From positions 1 through 34,567 of the forward strand of contig NZ_AMSH01000036.1 of assembly GCF_000300535.1 (NCBI RefSeq): 34,567 nucleotides of DNA, in the 5' to 3' direction. The notes under the pieces are model-generated. The model did no database searches, was not told where the DNA came from, and saw nothing but the letters and a program-made list of their open reading frames with translations. Within the stretch, counting starts at the first letter, position 1, and each line of letters starts with the position of its first letter. The stretch comes from Bacillus xiamenensis (lineage in GTDB: Bacteria; Bacillota; Bacilli; Bacillales; Bacillaceae). Positions 25,618 to 33,319 of the stretch are shown one piece after another. The position numbers and the translations under genes were made by a program.

Positions 25618-25635
25618 TACTTCTAATTGAAAGTA
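25618..25635. promoter_or_regulatory. Candidate MarR operator in the yfiV-mprF spacer
   Basis: TACTTCTAATTGAAAGTA is symmetrical as TACTT-NN-AATT-NN-AAGTA. A TATAAT sequence at 25685-25690 upstream of mprF is a possible -10 box without a clear -35. Confidence 0.45.
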
Positions 25636-25737
25636 TCATGAAGCTTTTGAATGTGAAACTGCATGAATCAAGTGGTATTTGTTGTATAATAATGTTCAGT
25701 TGAAATAAATGAAGCAACCTAGAAAGTTGGGAGAAAC

Positions 25738-28308
25738 ATGTGGAACAAAAAAACGGGTATGACGATTTTAAAAATGCTCTTTCCCATCGTCATCATCCTT
25801 GTCTTAATTTTTTTCGCCAAGCAGGAGCTGAGCGGCCTTTCCATTAAAAAGACGTTTTATATTATTGATAGCTTGAATCGAATGGACTTGTTTATTCTTG
25901 TTTTTCTAGGACTTGTCGCTGTTCTATCAATGTCCTTATATGATTTTATTTTAAGAAGAAGCCTTGATATGCCGATCAGTGGCTGGAAAACGATTCGTAT
26001 TTCTTGGATTGCCAACTCCTTTAACAGTGTACTTGGGTTCGGCGGATTATCAGGAGCAGGGCTCAGAACGCTTTTATACAAGGAGTACATCACAGATACG
26101 AAAAAGCTACTGAAAGGCATTGCCCTTTTGACATCCTCTGTCCTGCTGGGCTTATCTATTTTCAGTGATTTGATCTTGGTCAGGGTTCTGCCTGTTGAAA
26201 GTATTATTAGCCAGGAGCCATGGCTATGGGCATTTGTCATTATTTTTGCCTGTATTGTGCCCATTTACATCATCATGGCCTCCATTCGAAAAAGCTCGAT
26301 TGAGAGCGGTGAAAATGGACTGAAGCACCCGATTTACGCTTATATTGGTGCATCGTTTTTAGAGTGGCTGGCAGCTGGCCTTGTCATGTATATGGCTGTC
26401 GTCTCTATGGGGATGAACGTCGATGTCCGTATCATATTAGGCGTGTTTGCGATTGCATCAATCGGCGGTTTAATCAGTATGGTTCCAGGCGGATTTGGAT
26501 CGTTTGATCTTATCTTTTTACTCAGCATGCAATACATTGGCTTTGATAAAGAGATGGTGCTGACGGCTCTTGTATTGTACCGCTTTGTTTACTCGATTTT
26601 CCCGTTTATTCTTGGGCTTTGTCTTGCCGCATATGATTTAACCGGCACGACGATTAGACGTCTCGAAGGCAACCCAAGAATGGCACCTGCGATTGAAACA
26701 ACGAACGTCTTAATTATTTTGCACCGTGCCCTTTTAATTCGTTTATTATACGGCTCTTTATCCATTTTAACGTTTGGAAGCGGTTTGCTCATTATGGCTT
26801 CCGTTGTGCTTCCTGTTGATCGCTTAGGTGTGATTACAACCATTCCACACTTTCTGCTGTCAGGATTTAATGGTCTTTCTTTAATGTTCGGGATCATTTT
26901 GATGATTTTGTCCATTGAAGTGTATAAAAGAACGAAAAGATCTTATATTTTGACAATGATTGCCCTAGCTGGTGGTTTTGTGTTCACCTTGCTAAAAGGG
27001 TTTAACCTGAGTTTAATCTTTATCCTGCCGGTCATCATGGCGGTGTTTTTCTCCCTTCGAAATCAATTTGTGAAGCAGCAGGCACCTTATTCCCTGTATG
27101 AATTTGTAGCGGCTGCCGCTGGATATTTACTCGTTTTGTTTAACTATAATGTCATTGGGAACTTCATTTGGACAAAAATCGGACATTTCCTAAGTAAGGA
27201 CTACTTGGTTCATAATGAACGGCATATCACGATGACAAGTATGATCGCCTTAATTGGGGTACCGCTTTTCTTTTTCATTAGCAAATTGATTTTTAATAAA
27301 AAGGCATTTCCAATTGGAGAAGAAGCAGAGGAAGAAAAATTAAAAACGTTTTTAGAAGAAAAGGGAGGAAATGCCCTCAGTCATCTTGGTTTTTTAGGAG
27401 ACAAAAAGCTGTTTTTCTCCAGTGATGGCGAGGCGATGCTTCAATTTGGCCGTATTGGCCGCTGCGTCATTGTGCTCGGTGACCCATCCGGTCGTCAAGC
27501 GTCTTATCCGCTAGTACTGGAAGAATTTTTGCAGCAGACAGAGAAAGCGGGCTATCGTGTCGCTTTTTATCAAGTAGAAAGGGAAGGAATGGCTCTTTAT
27601 CATGATTTAGGCTTTCACTTCTTTAAGCTTGGGGAAGAAGCCATCATTGATTTAGAAACATTCTCTTTGTCAGGGAAGAAAAAATCAAATTTACGAGCTG
27701 TTGCGAATAAGTTTGAACGAGAAGGCTACACCTTTGAAATGCTGGAACCGCCTTTTTCGGATGAATTGCTCACGACGTTGAAACAGATATCTGACAGCTG
27801 GCTTGGAAAGAAAAAAGAAAAAGGATTTTCTCTCGGTTATTTTGATGAAAACTACCTTCAAAAAGCGCCAATTGCCATTTTAAAAGATCAACAAGGTCAA
27901 ATCATTTCCTTTGTGTCGTTAATGCCGATGTATCAAGAAGGAGAGATATCAATCGACTTAATGCGTCATATGCATGATGCGCCGAATGGGATGATGGATG
28001 CGCTATTTATCCACCTGTTTCAATGGGCGAAAGAAAAAGGCTATAAGTCCTTTAACATGGGAATGGCGCCGTTATCGAATGTAGGGACGTTCCAACAGTC
28101 CTTCCTCACAGAGCGTTTGGCGAGTGTCATCTTCAACAACGTCAGATATATGTATAGCTTCAGCGGCTTACGGTCGTTTAAACAGAAATATAAACCCGAA
28201 TGGCGCGGAAAATATTTAGCCTATAAAAAGAATACGTCACTGCCCGTCACAATGGTACTTGTCACCAAGCTGATTGGGATGGACCCAAATCGAAACAGGC
28301 GTCCATAA
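25738..28308 (+). CDS. mprF: MprF, lysylphosphatidylglycerol synthase and flippase
   Basis: 856 aa, the usual family length. The N-terminal half (about residues 1-510) has roughly 14 membrane helices and is the flippase; the motif GLSGAGLRTLLYK and GGLISMVPGGFGSFDL are typical. The C-terminal cytosolic domain (about 540-850) has the GNAT-like DUF2156 fold with LVLEEFLQ and FNMGMAPLSNVG. It transfers lysine from lysyl-tRNA to phosphatidylglycerol and moves the product to the outer leaflet. This lowers the negative charge and protects against cationic peptides and daptomycin. GGGAG precedes the ATG, and a terminator follows directly. No truncation is seen. Confidence 0.95.
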   Translation: MWNKKTGMTILKMLFPIVIILVLIFFAKQELSGLSIKKTFYIIDSLNRMDLFILVFLGLVAVLSMSLYDFILRRSLDMPISGWKTIRISWIANSFNSVLGFGGLSGAGLRTLLYKEYITDTKKLLKGIALLTSSVLLGLSIFSDLILVRVLPVESIISQEPWLWAFVIIFACIVPIYIIMASIRKSSIESGENGLKHPIYAYIGASFLEWLAAGLVMYMAVVSMGMNVDVRIILGVFAIASIGGLISMVPGGFGSFDLIFLLSMQYIGFDKEMVLTALVLYRFVYSIFPFILGLCLAAYDLTGTTIRRLEGNPRMAPAIETTNVLIILHRALLIRLLYGSLSILTFGSGLLIMASVVLPVDRLGVITTIPHFLLSGFNGLSLMFGIILMILSIEVYKRTKRSYILTMIALAGGFVFTLLKGFNLSLIFILPVIMAVFFSLRNQFVKQQAPYSLYEFVAAAAGYLLVLFNYNVIGNFIWTKIGHFLSKDYLVHNERHITMTSMIALIGVPLFFFISKLIFNKKAFPIGEEAEEEKLKTFLEEKGGNALSHLGFLGDKKLFFSSDGEAMLQFGRIGRCVIVLGDPSGRQASYPLVLEEFLQQTEKAGYRVAFYQVEREGMALYHDLGFHFFKLGEEAIIDLETFSLSGKKKSNLRAVANKFEREGYTFEMLEPPFSDELLTTLKQISDSWLGKKKEKGFSLGYFDENYLQKAPIAILKDQQGQIISFVSLMPMYQEGEISIDLMRHMHDAPNGMMDALFIHLFQWAKEKGYKSFNMGMAPLSNVGTFQQSFLTERLASVIFNNVRYMYSFSGLRSFKQKYKPEWRGKYLAYKKNTSLPVTMVLVTKLIGMDPNRNRRP

Positions 28309-28312
28309 GATC

Positions 28313-28350
28313 AAAAACCTTTACCTTTCACTAGGTGAAGGTTTTTTTAG
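28313..28350 (+). terminator. Rho-independent terminator after mprF
   Basis: AAAAACCTTTACCT (28313-28326) pairs with AGGTGAAGGTTTTT (28333-28346) with one G-T pair, followed by T. Confidence 0.82.
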
Positions 28351-28400
28351 ACAAAAGAATAGCAAAAGTGGTAAAGTTGAAGAGTAAAGGGGATGTTCAT

Positions 28401-28949
28401 ATGACATTAAATGGATGGTTTACAAAGGGATTAACTGAACGTACATATGTACACAATATGGAGAAAAACCGTGAAAACTTACTCACGGTGTACAACCAGT
28501 ACTCAATTCATCAAAAAGAAAAAGAGCTGCTTCAACGGCTGCAAAAGAAAAAGCTAAGAGCGCTTGTGATCACAGCGGATTGGTGCGGGGATGCAATGGT
28601 TAATGTACCAATTTTCATGCGTATCGCAAATGAAGCACTGATTGATGCGCGCTATTTCATTCGGGATGAGCATCTAGACCTAATGGATCAGTATTTAACG
28701 AACGGGACCGCAAGATCGATTCCGATTATCGTCATCATTGATCAAGACGGGAATGAAGTGGGGAAATGGGGACCTCGCTCAGCAGAAGCTCAGCGCTTTG
28801 TCGACGAGAAAAAGCCGGACAAAGATGCACCTGATTTTGAAGAAGCTTTTCAGGTGTTTGCGAAAGAAGCCGCACACCACTATACGACAGATCGTTACCT
28901 ATGGAAAGATATTGAGAAAGAAATAGTAGAAGTTTTGGCAAAAATATAA
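28401..28949 (+). CDS. Thioredoxin-like protein with single-cysteine WCGDA motif
   Basis: 182 aa from ATG 28401, with AAAGGGG 8 bases upstream; the open frame to 28335 begins inside the mprF terminator and is not used. The thioredoxin fold is suggested by LRALVITADWCGDAMVNVPIF and by the cis-Pro-like RSIPIIVIIDQDG followed by GKWGPRS. The motif is CGDA rather than CxxC, so only one Cys remains at the active site. This resembles the Thioredoxin_9-type family. It cannot form an intramotif disulfide; a role with a partner thiol is possible. A terminator follows. Confidence 0.78.
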   Translation: MTLNGWFTKGLTERTYVHNMEKNRENLLTVYNQYSIHQKEKELLQRLQKKKLRALVITADWCGDAMVNVPIFMRIANEALIDARYFIRDEHLDLMDQYLTNGTARSIPIIVIIDQDGNEVGKWGPRSAEAQRFVDEKKPDKDAPDFEEAFQVFAKEAAHHYTTDRYLWKDIEKEIVEVLAKI

Positions 28950-28952
28950 ACC

Positions 28953-28991
28953 AAAAGACTACTTCACCGCAATGGGAAGTAGTCTTTTTTT
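28953..28991 (+). terminator. Rho-independent terminator
   Basis: AAAAGACTACTTC (28953-28965) pairs with GAAGTAGTCTTTT (28976-28988), followed by T. Confidence 0.88.
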
Positions 28992-29289
28992 ATCTTGTTT
29001 TTGCGTTTTGCCTACAAAAAACACCGCATAAAGATGTAGAAAAACCGCAGAATTCTATCAAATACCGCAGAAAACCGCAAAGCACCACGATTTTCCCAAC
29101 CACTTTTAGTTGAAAAACCTCATATATGCCATGAAATCATCAATTTTGCCCTTATCTAAAGGCTCATATAACGCACGTCGGATGGCTTTTTCCCAATACA
29201 AGAGGCCCATCAACTATAGTAATCTAGTTGTAATCTCCTTTGAACGAACTAAAAAAAACAAATGACGGAAAAGGACTGGCGATCAATCT
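28992..29289. other. Gene-poor segment with phased ACCGCA repeats
   Basis: About 300 bases without a gene. ACCGCA occurs at 29023, 29044, 29064 and 29074 on the + strand, with spacings of 21, 20 and 10 bases, close to whole helical turns. The rest (29090-29289) shows no clear gene; an inverted ACTATAGTAATCTAGT stretch near 29213 is imperfect. It could be a protein-binding array or the trace of an integrated element. Confidence 0.4.
29023..29079 (+). repeat. Four ACCGCA repeats in helical phase
   Basis: Copies begin at 29023, 29044, 29064 and 29074; the second and fourth share AAAACCGCA and the second and third share ACCGCAGAA or ACCGCAGAAA contexts. The even spacing places them on one face of the helix. 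Confidence 0.55.
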
Positions 29290-29757
29290 ATGAAAAAAAT
29301 CATCTATCTCGATCAAGAAAAAAAGAAGCTCGCTGAATCAAAAAAAAGAGAACAGCGTTCCATCAAATCACTCAGGCTGCTTGTGTTTTATGATGGACAA
29401 AGTCCTACATGTGCAAAAGCGATTGACCTGTTGAAATCACTCGATTGGAAGAACAGAATTCACTTTGAATCATTTAGACATTCACAGCTGCTGAGGCTAA
29501 ATAAAATAAGTGAAGAGAAGGCAGAAAAACGAATCGTGTCTATTTCCTTAGCTAAAAATCAGAAAAATTCAGGGATTTATACTTGGCTGCGAATTGCTTG
29601 TAACATTCCTGCCCTATGGGGAACGGTCCCATTCATTGTACTCAGCATTTGGCTTGGCTTTGGTCAGCATGCGTACGATTATTTTGCGAGAAAACGGTAT
29701 ATTCATTCTGTCGAACAAGTCACCCGTCCTGATACAGATCAACAAAAGACCATCTAA
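29290..29757 (+). CDS. DCC-family (DUF393) thiol oxidoreductase-like protein lacking the first motif cysteine
   Basis: 155 aa. An N-terminal basic stretch (EKKKLAESKKREQRS) precedes LLVFYDGQSPTCAKAIDLLKSLDW. This matches the family pattern FYDGxCPxC, but the first Cys is Ser. Later parts include AWLRIA-like (YTWLRIACNIPALWG) and a hydrophobic stretch (TVPFIVLSIWLGFGQHAYDYFARKR) typical of DCC proteins. The usual redox pair is lost, so classical disulfide exchange is unlikely. The ribosome site is weak (AAAAGGA, 14 bases away). It converges with the NprR-like gene over a shared terminator. Confidence 0.75.
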   Translation: MKKIIYLDQEKKKLAESKKREQRSIKSLRLLVFYDGQSPTCAKAIDLLKSLDWKNRIHFESFRHSQLLRLNKISEEKAEKRIVSISLAKNQKNSGIYTWLRIACNIPALWGTVPFIVLSIWLGFGQHAYDYFARKRYIHSVEQVTRPDTDQQKTI

Positions 29758-29764
29758 TCAATAG

Positions 29765-29804
29765 AAAAAGCATGACCTTCAATCGGCATAAGGTCATGCT
29801 TTTT
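29765..29804. terminator. Bidirectional terminator
   Basis: AAAAAGCATGACCTT (29765-29779) pairs with AAGGTCATGCTTTTT (29790-29804). It ends the DCC gene and overlaps the last codons of the NprR-like gene, leaving no room for a peptide gene directly downstream. Confidence 0.88.
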
Positions 29805-31050
29805 TGTAATATGGGACAAATGATGCCAAGTGATCAAGCAGCTTTGTTGTGTAGGACTTATAGGCTTTCTCATCAAGCTCTGAAGCCGCATAGGATAGCA
29901 AGGTTCTAAGGGCAAACAAGTACTCGCTATGCAACTCATTGTGTTCAAAGTAAGGAATGGCCGCTTCTACTAAATACGTTTTTAAATCATGAGGATTCTC
30001 CTCAATCATCAATTTATAGATTTTAATCATATATAAACAGTTTGGCTGAATACGAGGCTGTTTTAACAGCTCGTGTATGTAAGGAAGCGCCTTTTTTCGA
30101 TCATATTCTGCATACAATGTCGCAATTTCATAGAGTGTTTCACAGTAACGATCTTCTATCTGCTCTTGATTAAAATAATTGAGTGAATCTAGTAAATAAG
30201 GCACAGCTGATGAAAAATCGCCTTCACGTTTTAAGAGAACTCCGTAATAAAAATAAGCTGTCATTTTAATATAGGCATCAGGGTGAAGGGAAGTGTGTAA
30301 AATCACTTCTTTTATATATTTTTTAGCTGTTTGAAAGGCTTTTAGTTCGAGTGAGATCACGCCATGAATGAGTGTACAATGGATGACCCGCTTGAAATTA
30401 TTCTTTTGTCTATATAAATCCATTGCTTGATGTGTTGCTTCAAGCGCATCACCGAGATGCCCCATGGTTCCAAGTGCTTTTGCATAGTGATAATACAGGT
30501 CGCTCTGTTCAACAGAAGCATAAGAAAAACAGTTTTCAAGTCTTTTCAGCCCTTCTTCCAGCTGACCATTTTTGATCTGATGGATGCCATCTAGATATTC
30601 AAAAATTTCTTTTTCTGTTTCAATAAAGGTTTTTTCAAACTTTTTAAGCACACGGTACGTTTTTAAGGCAAGCGGCTGTTTGTCAGTTAATAAATAAAAT
30701 TGAAATAAGGACAAATGATATTGAATCCCCAAATCGAGCGAAAAGAACTGTTCTTCGTGATGAATAATCATTTCTGCATTTTGTTCAGCCTGATCGAGTG
30801 CATAGAAATACATGTTCATTTGAAACTCATCGAGCAATGACAGCAGGTGACGAGCCTTTTGCGACAGTGTTTCTTGGCTGATGCCAAGCCGCTCAAGCAG
30901 GAGATTAATCGTATCTTGATTGGCCTCCTTTGAGCCATTTTCAATTTTACTTAAATGAGAGACAGAACAAATGCCTTCTGCCAATTCAGATTGGGTCATA
31001 TTTTGTTTATAACGATATAGCTTGATGATTTGTCCAATATTGATCTTCAT
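29794..31050 (-). CDS. NprR/PlcR-type (RNPP) regulator: Xre helix-turn-helix plus TPR domain
   Basis: 418 aa from ATG 31050; TTG at 31074 is open, but AAGGGAGG lies between the two, 12 bases before the ATG. The N-terminal Xre-type helix-turn-helix reads IIKLYRYKQNMTQSELAEG and SVSHLSKIENGSKE. The rest is a helical tetratricopeptide-like array (for example YHYAKALGTMGHLGDALEAT and AYFYYGVLLKREGDFSSAV). The length and layout match NprR/PlcR regulators that bind short secreted and re-imported peptides. No peptide precursor gene follows it. Its targets are unknown. Confidence 0.8.
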   Translation of the reverse strand: MKINIGQIIKLYRYKQNMTQSELAEGICSVSHLSKIENGSKEANQDTINLLLERLGISQETLSQKARHLLSLLDEFQMNMYFYALDQAEQNAEMIIHHEEQFFSLDLGIQYHLSLFQFYLLTDKQPLALKTYRVLKKFEKTFIETEKEIFEYLDGIHQIKNGQLEEGLKRLENCFSYASVEQSDLYYHYAKALGTMGHLGDALEATHQAMDLYRQKNNFKRVIHCTLIHGVISLELKAFQTAKKYIKEVILHTSLHPDAYIKMTAYFYYGVLLKREGDFSSAVPYLLDSLNYFNQEQIEDRYCETLYEIATLYAEYDRKKALPYIHELLKQPRIQPNCLYMIKIYKLMIEENPHDLKTYLVEAAIPYFEHNELHSEYLFALRTLLSYAASELDEKAYKSYTTKLLDHLASFVPYYKKA

Positions 31051-31278
31051 TCCATCCAGAAGCCTCCCTTCCAATCATGGGTTGAAAGCCTTTTGAAAAA
31101 ATGGCCGAATCAAATGAAATGGGAATACATGAAATCATTTCATCATCTTGGATGTTTTCTCAAAATTTGTTTAAAACGTAATATGATTGTAACATTACTT
31201 GAAAAAATCAAACAACTTTTTAGCTGACAGGGAAGGGACTCTATTTGCAACAACACACCATCATGTTTATAATGTGAA

Positions 31279-31293
31279 TGAGAATCAATTTCA
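31279..31293. promoter_or_regulatory. Fur-like box upstream of yfhC
   Basis: TGAGAATCAATTTCA fits the 7-1-7 Fur site with about three mismatches and lies 28 bases before the yfhC start. B. subtilis yfhC is remembered as Fur-regulated, which supports the call. Confidence 0.55.
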
Positions 31294-31321
31294 ATTAAAA
31301 TTGATTGAAAGGATGACATAT

Positions 31322-31909
31322 ATGCCACAAATCAAACAACAAACAGAGGCGTTAACAGTTCGAGACGCTGTCAGATATAGACGATCGATTCGGAAATTCA
31401 AAGAAACACCGGTGACCATTGAGCAGCTCCAGCCATTATTAGAAGATGCAGTCTATGCACCAAATCATAAAATCACTGAGCCATGGCGCTTTTTATATGC
31501 AACGACTGATGAAGCAAAGGCAGTATTTGTTGAGCGGTTCATTGCTTTCTTTACACGCAATAACCCAGATGCAAAAGAAGAAAAGCTGAATCAATACAGA
31601 GACTATTTTTCAAAAGTACCAGCTCTTTTACTTGTCGTGCTAAAAGAAGACGAGAACCCAGTCGTGAGAAATGATGATTTTGCTGCAGTGAGCGCCCTTA
31701 TTCAAAACTTCCAGCTGCTTGCTTGGGATCAAGGAATCGGCATGGTATGGAAGAGCGGCCGTATTTTATACGATAAAGGATTTCAACAGGAGATGGGATT
31801 AAACGAAAACGAGCGTTTTGCAGCGATTCTTCACATCGGTTATCCAGATGAAGTGCCTGAGGAAAAATCACGTCAGAAAGCATCAAGCCTGCTTACTGAA
31901 ATCAAGTAA
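31322..31909 (+). CDS. yfhC: Nitroreductase-family protein YfhC
   Basis: 195 aa from ATG 31322, with AAAGGATG upstream; the longer open frame to 31199 runs through the Fur-like box. Nitroreductase features are present: VRYRRSIRKFKETPV with the FMN-binding RRSIR pattern, YAPNHKITEPWRF, and LAWDQGIGMVWKSG near residue 140. It should bind FMN and use NAD(P)H to reduce nitro, quinone or similar compounds. It converges with yfhD over a shared terminator. Gene order with yfhD, yfhE, yfhF and recX matches B. subtilis. Confidence 0.88.
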   Translation: MPQIKQQTEALTVRDAVRYRRSIRKFKETPVTIEQLQPLLEDAVYAPNHKITEPWRFLYATTDEAKAVFVERFIAFFTRNNPDAKEEKLNQYRDYFSKVPALLLVVLKEDENPVVRNDDFAAVSALIQNFQLLAWDQGIGMVWKSGRILYDKGFQQEMGLNENERFAAILHIGYPDEVPEEKSRQKASSLLTEIK

Positions 31910-31917
31910 AAGAAAAA

Positions 31918-31946
31918 CAGACCCTGTGAGAAGGTCTGCTTTTTTT
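31918..31946. terminator. Terminator between yfhC and yfhD
   Basis: CAGACC (31918-31923) pairs with GGTCTG (31933-31938), followed by a T run; A-rich sequence before it suggests use in both directions. Confidence 0.7.
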
Positions 31947-31947
31947 C

Positions 31948-32163
31948 TTATTGTTTTTTGGCACGCTGATCGGCTTCTTTCATACGTGCCATTGCTTTTA
32001 TGTCATTTGGATCTGCAAGTTCTTTGGAAAATTCAACATATTCGCCATCCGTCTCCTGTGCAGCGAGCTGGTGGTTGAATTCTTTCTGTTGGTCTTTTTT
32101 CAAAGCCTTTCCCTCCTTTACAAGATCACTATAGTTATGTGCTTGTGAAGGAGGAATATCCAT
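31948..32163 (-). CDS. yfhD: YfhD-like small protein
   Basis: 71 aa, very hydrophilic. The C-terminal half (YVEFSKELADPNDIKAMARM, then KEADQRAKK) matches the YfhD family pattern of Bacillus, whose function is unknown. The ATG lies one base after the yfhE stop. Its ribosome site is weak (AAGAAA), suggesting translational coupling with yfhE. Start choice is therefore moderately certain. Confidence 0.78.
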   Translation of the reverse strand: MDIPPSQAHNYSDLVKEGKALKKDQQKEFNHQLAAQETDGEYVEFSKELADPNDIKAMARMKEADQRAKKQ

Positions 32164-32164
32164 T

Positions 32165-32275
32165 TTATTTGTTTCTTTTTTCTGCTGCTCTTTCCGCTTT
32201 TTTGAATTCCTGCTGATACAGGACTTCCTGGGTTTTCTTCAGCTTAGACGTTGGTTGGTGTTCTTTTTTCTTCAT
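32165..32275 (-). CDS. yfhE: YfhE-like small protein
   Basis: 36 aa, too short for most gene finders. ATG at 32275 has AGGGGG 8 bases upstream. The peptide is highly basic, with the core KKTQEVLYQQEFKKAERAA, which fits YfhE from B. subtilis by position and character. It precedes yfhD by one base in the same operon. Function is unknown; a sporulation-linked role is a common guess for such proteins and is not shown here. Confidence 0.78.
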   Translation of the reverse strand: MKKKEHQPTSKLKKTQEVLYQQEFKKAERAAEKRNK

Positions 32276-32328
32276 CAAAACAGCCCCCTCATATCATTTC
32301 TTCATAGGATGGGTGTTTTGTCCATTTT

Positions 32329-33225
32329 TTATTCCTCTGAATGCAAAATCGCTTCTTGAAGCTCAGGATGCAAAAATTCATAAGAAGACAGCAGCGCCTT
32401 TTTCGGCAGGGCACGCTGACCTTCTAAAACAAGTAATGACATGTCGCCAAGTGCAGTTTTGATGACAAAGGATGGTACCTTCAGCCAGTGCGGGCGATGA
32501 AGGGCAGAAGCAATCGTTTGTCCAAGCTGTTTCATTTGAACAGGGTTTGGAGACGTGACATTGAGTGGACCTGATATCTGTTCATGTTGAATGGCATAAG
32601 CAATGAGATGTGCCACATCCTCCACGTGAACCCATGATACCCATTGCGAGCCAGAGCCAATCGTTCCACCAGCAAAGAGCTTGTATGGCAAGGTCATAAG
32701 AGGGAGTGTGCCTTTTTCTCCTAACACAACCCCAAAACGTGTATAAACCGTGCGAATGCCGAGTGCTTCTATTTTTTGACCTTCAGCTTCCCAAAGCTTG
32801 GACGTATGACTTAAGAAATCTGTATCGGCTGGAGGGGATTCCTCCGTAAAATCCTCTGTCTTCGAAGTGCCATAAATACCGACAGCGCTTGCCTGAATGA
32901 GTACAGACGGTTTCGTTTTCTTCGCTTCTATGATGCGCTTTACTTCCTGCGTTGATTGTAGACGGCTGGAGAGAATGCCTTCTTTTGCCTTGTCTGTCCA
33001 GCGTGTGAAGATGGATTTTCCTGCGAGGTTAATCCATACATCAATGGCGGGCAATTCATGTTCAGGGGACGCACCATCTGTCAGCCACTGCACGTAATGT
33101 AAATGATTTTGTTCGGATTCCTTCGGATTTCTTGTTAAAATATATAGATGATGTCCTTCAGCTGCGAGCACCTTTGTGACGTGCTGGCCAATAAAACCGG
33201 TTCCTCCGGTGATGGCGATATTCAA
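32329..33225 (-). CDS. yfhF: YfhF, SDR-type NAD(P)-dependent epimerase-like protein
   Basis: 298 aa from TTG 33225, with GGAGAG 7 bases upstream; a nearby ATG is out of frame. The N-terminal Rossmann motif is ITGGTGFIGQHV. The middle has VWINLAGKSIF and the catalytic region near SAVGIYGTSKTEDFTEESP, where Tyr-x-x-x-Lys is present as YGTSK. The C-terminal DUF1731 region ends in LSSYEFLHPELQEAI. This is the TIGR01777-type family (SDR39U1, sulA-like). The substrate is unknown. It is divergent from recX. Confidence 0.87.
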   Translation of the reverse strand: MNIAITGGTGFIGQHVTKVLAAEGHHLYILTRNPKESEQNHLHYVQWLTDGASPEHELPAIDVWINLAGKSIFTRWTDKAKEGILSSRLQSTQEVKRIIEAKKTKPSVLIQASAVGIYGTSKTEDFTEESPPADTDFLSHTSKLWEAEGQKIEALGIRTVYTRFGVVLGEKGTLPLMTLPYKLFAGGTIGSGSQWVSWVHVEDVAHLIAYAIQHEQISGPLNVTSPNPVQMKQLGQTIASALHRPHWLKVPSFVIKTALGDMSLLVLEGQRALPKKALLSSYEFLHPELQEAILHSEE

Positions 33226-33319
33226 TTGACATCTCTCCTCTCATATACATACCTATATCTTTCACGATTTTGAATCAGAAGAAACATCCTGACTGTTTGA
33301 AAAAAGGAGTGATCACAGG

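Noticed and set aside
29023..29079. CRISPR array
   Set aside because: The repeated unit is only six bases and spacings are 10-21 bases, far from CRISPR repeat-spacer size; no cas genes are present.
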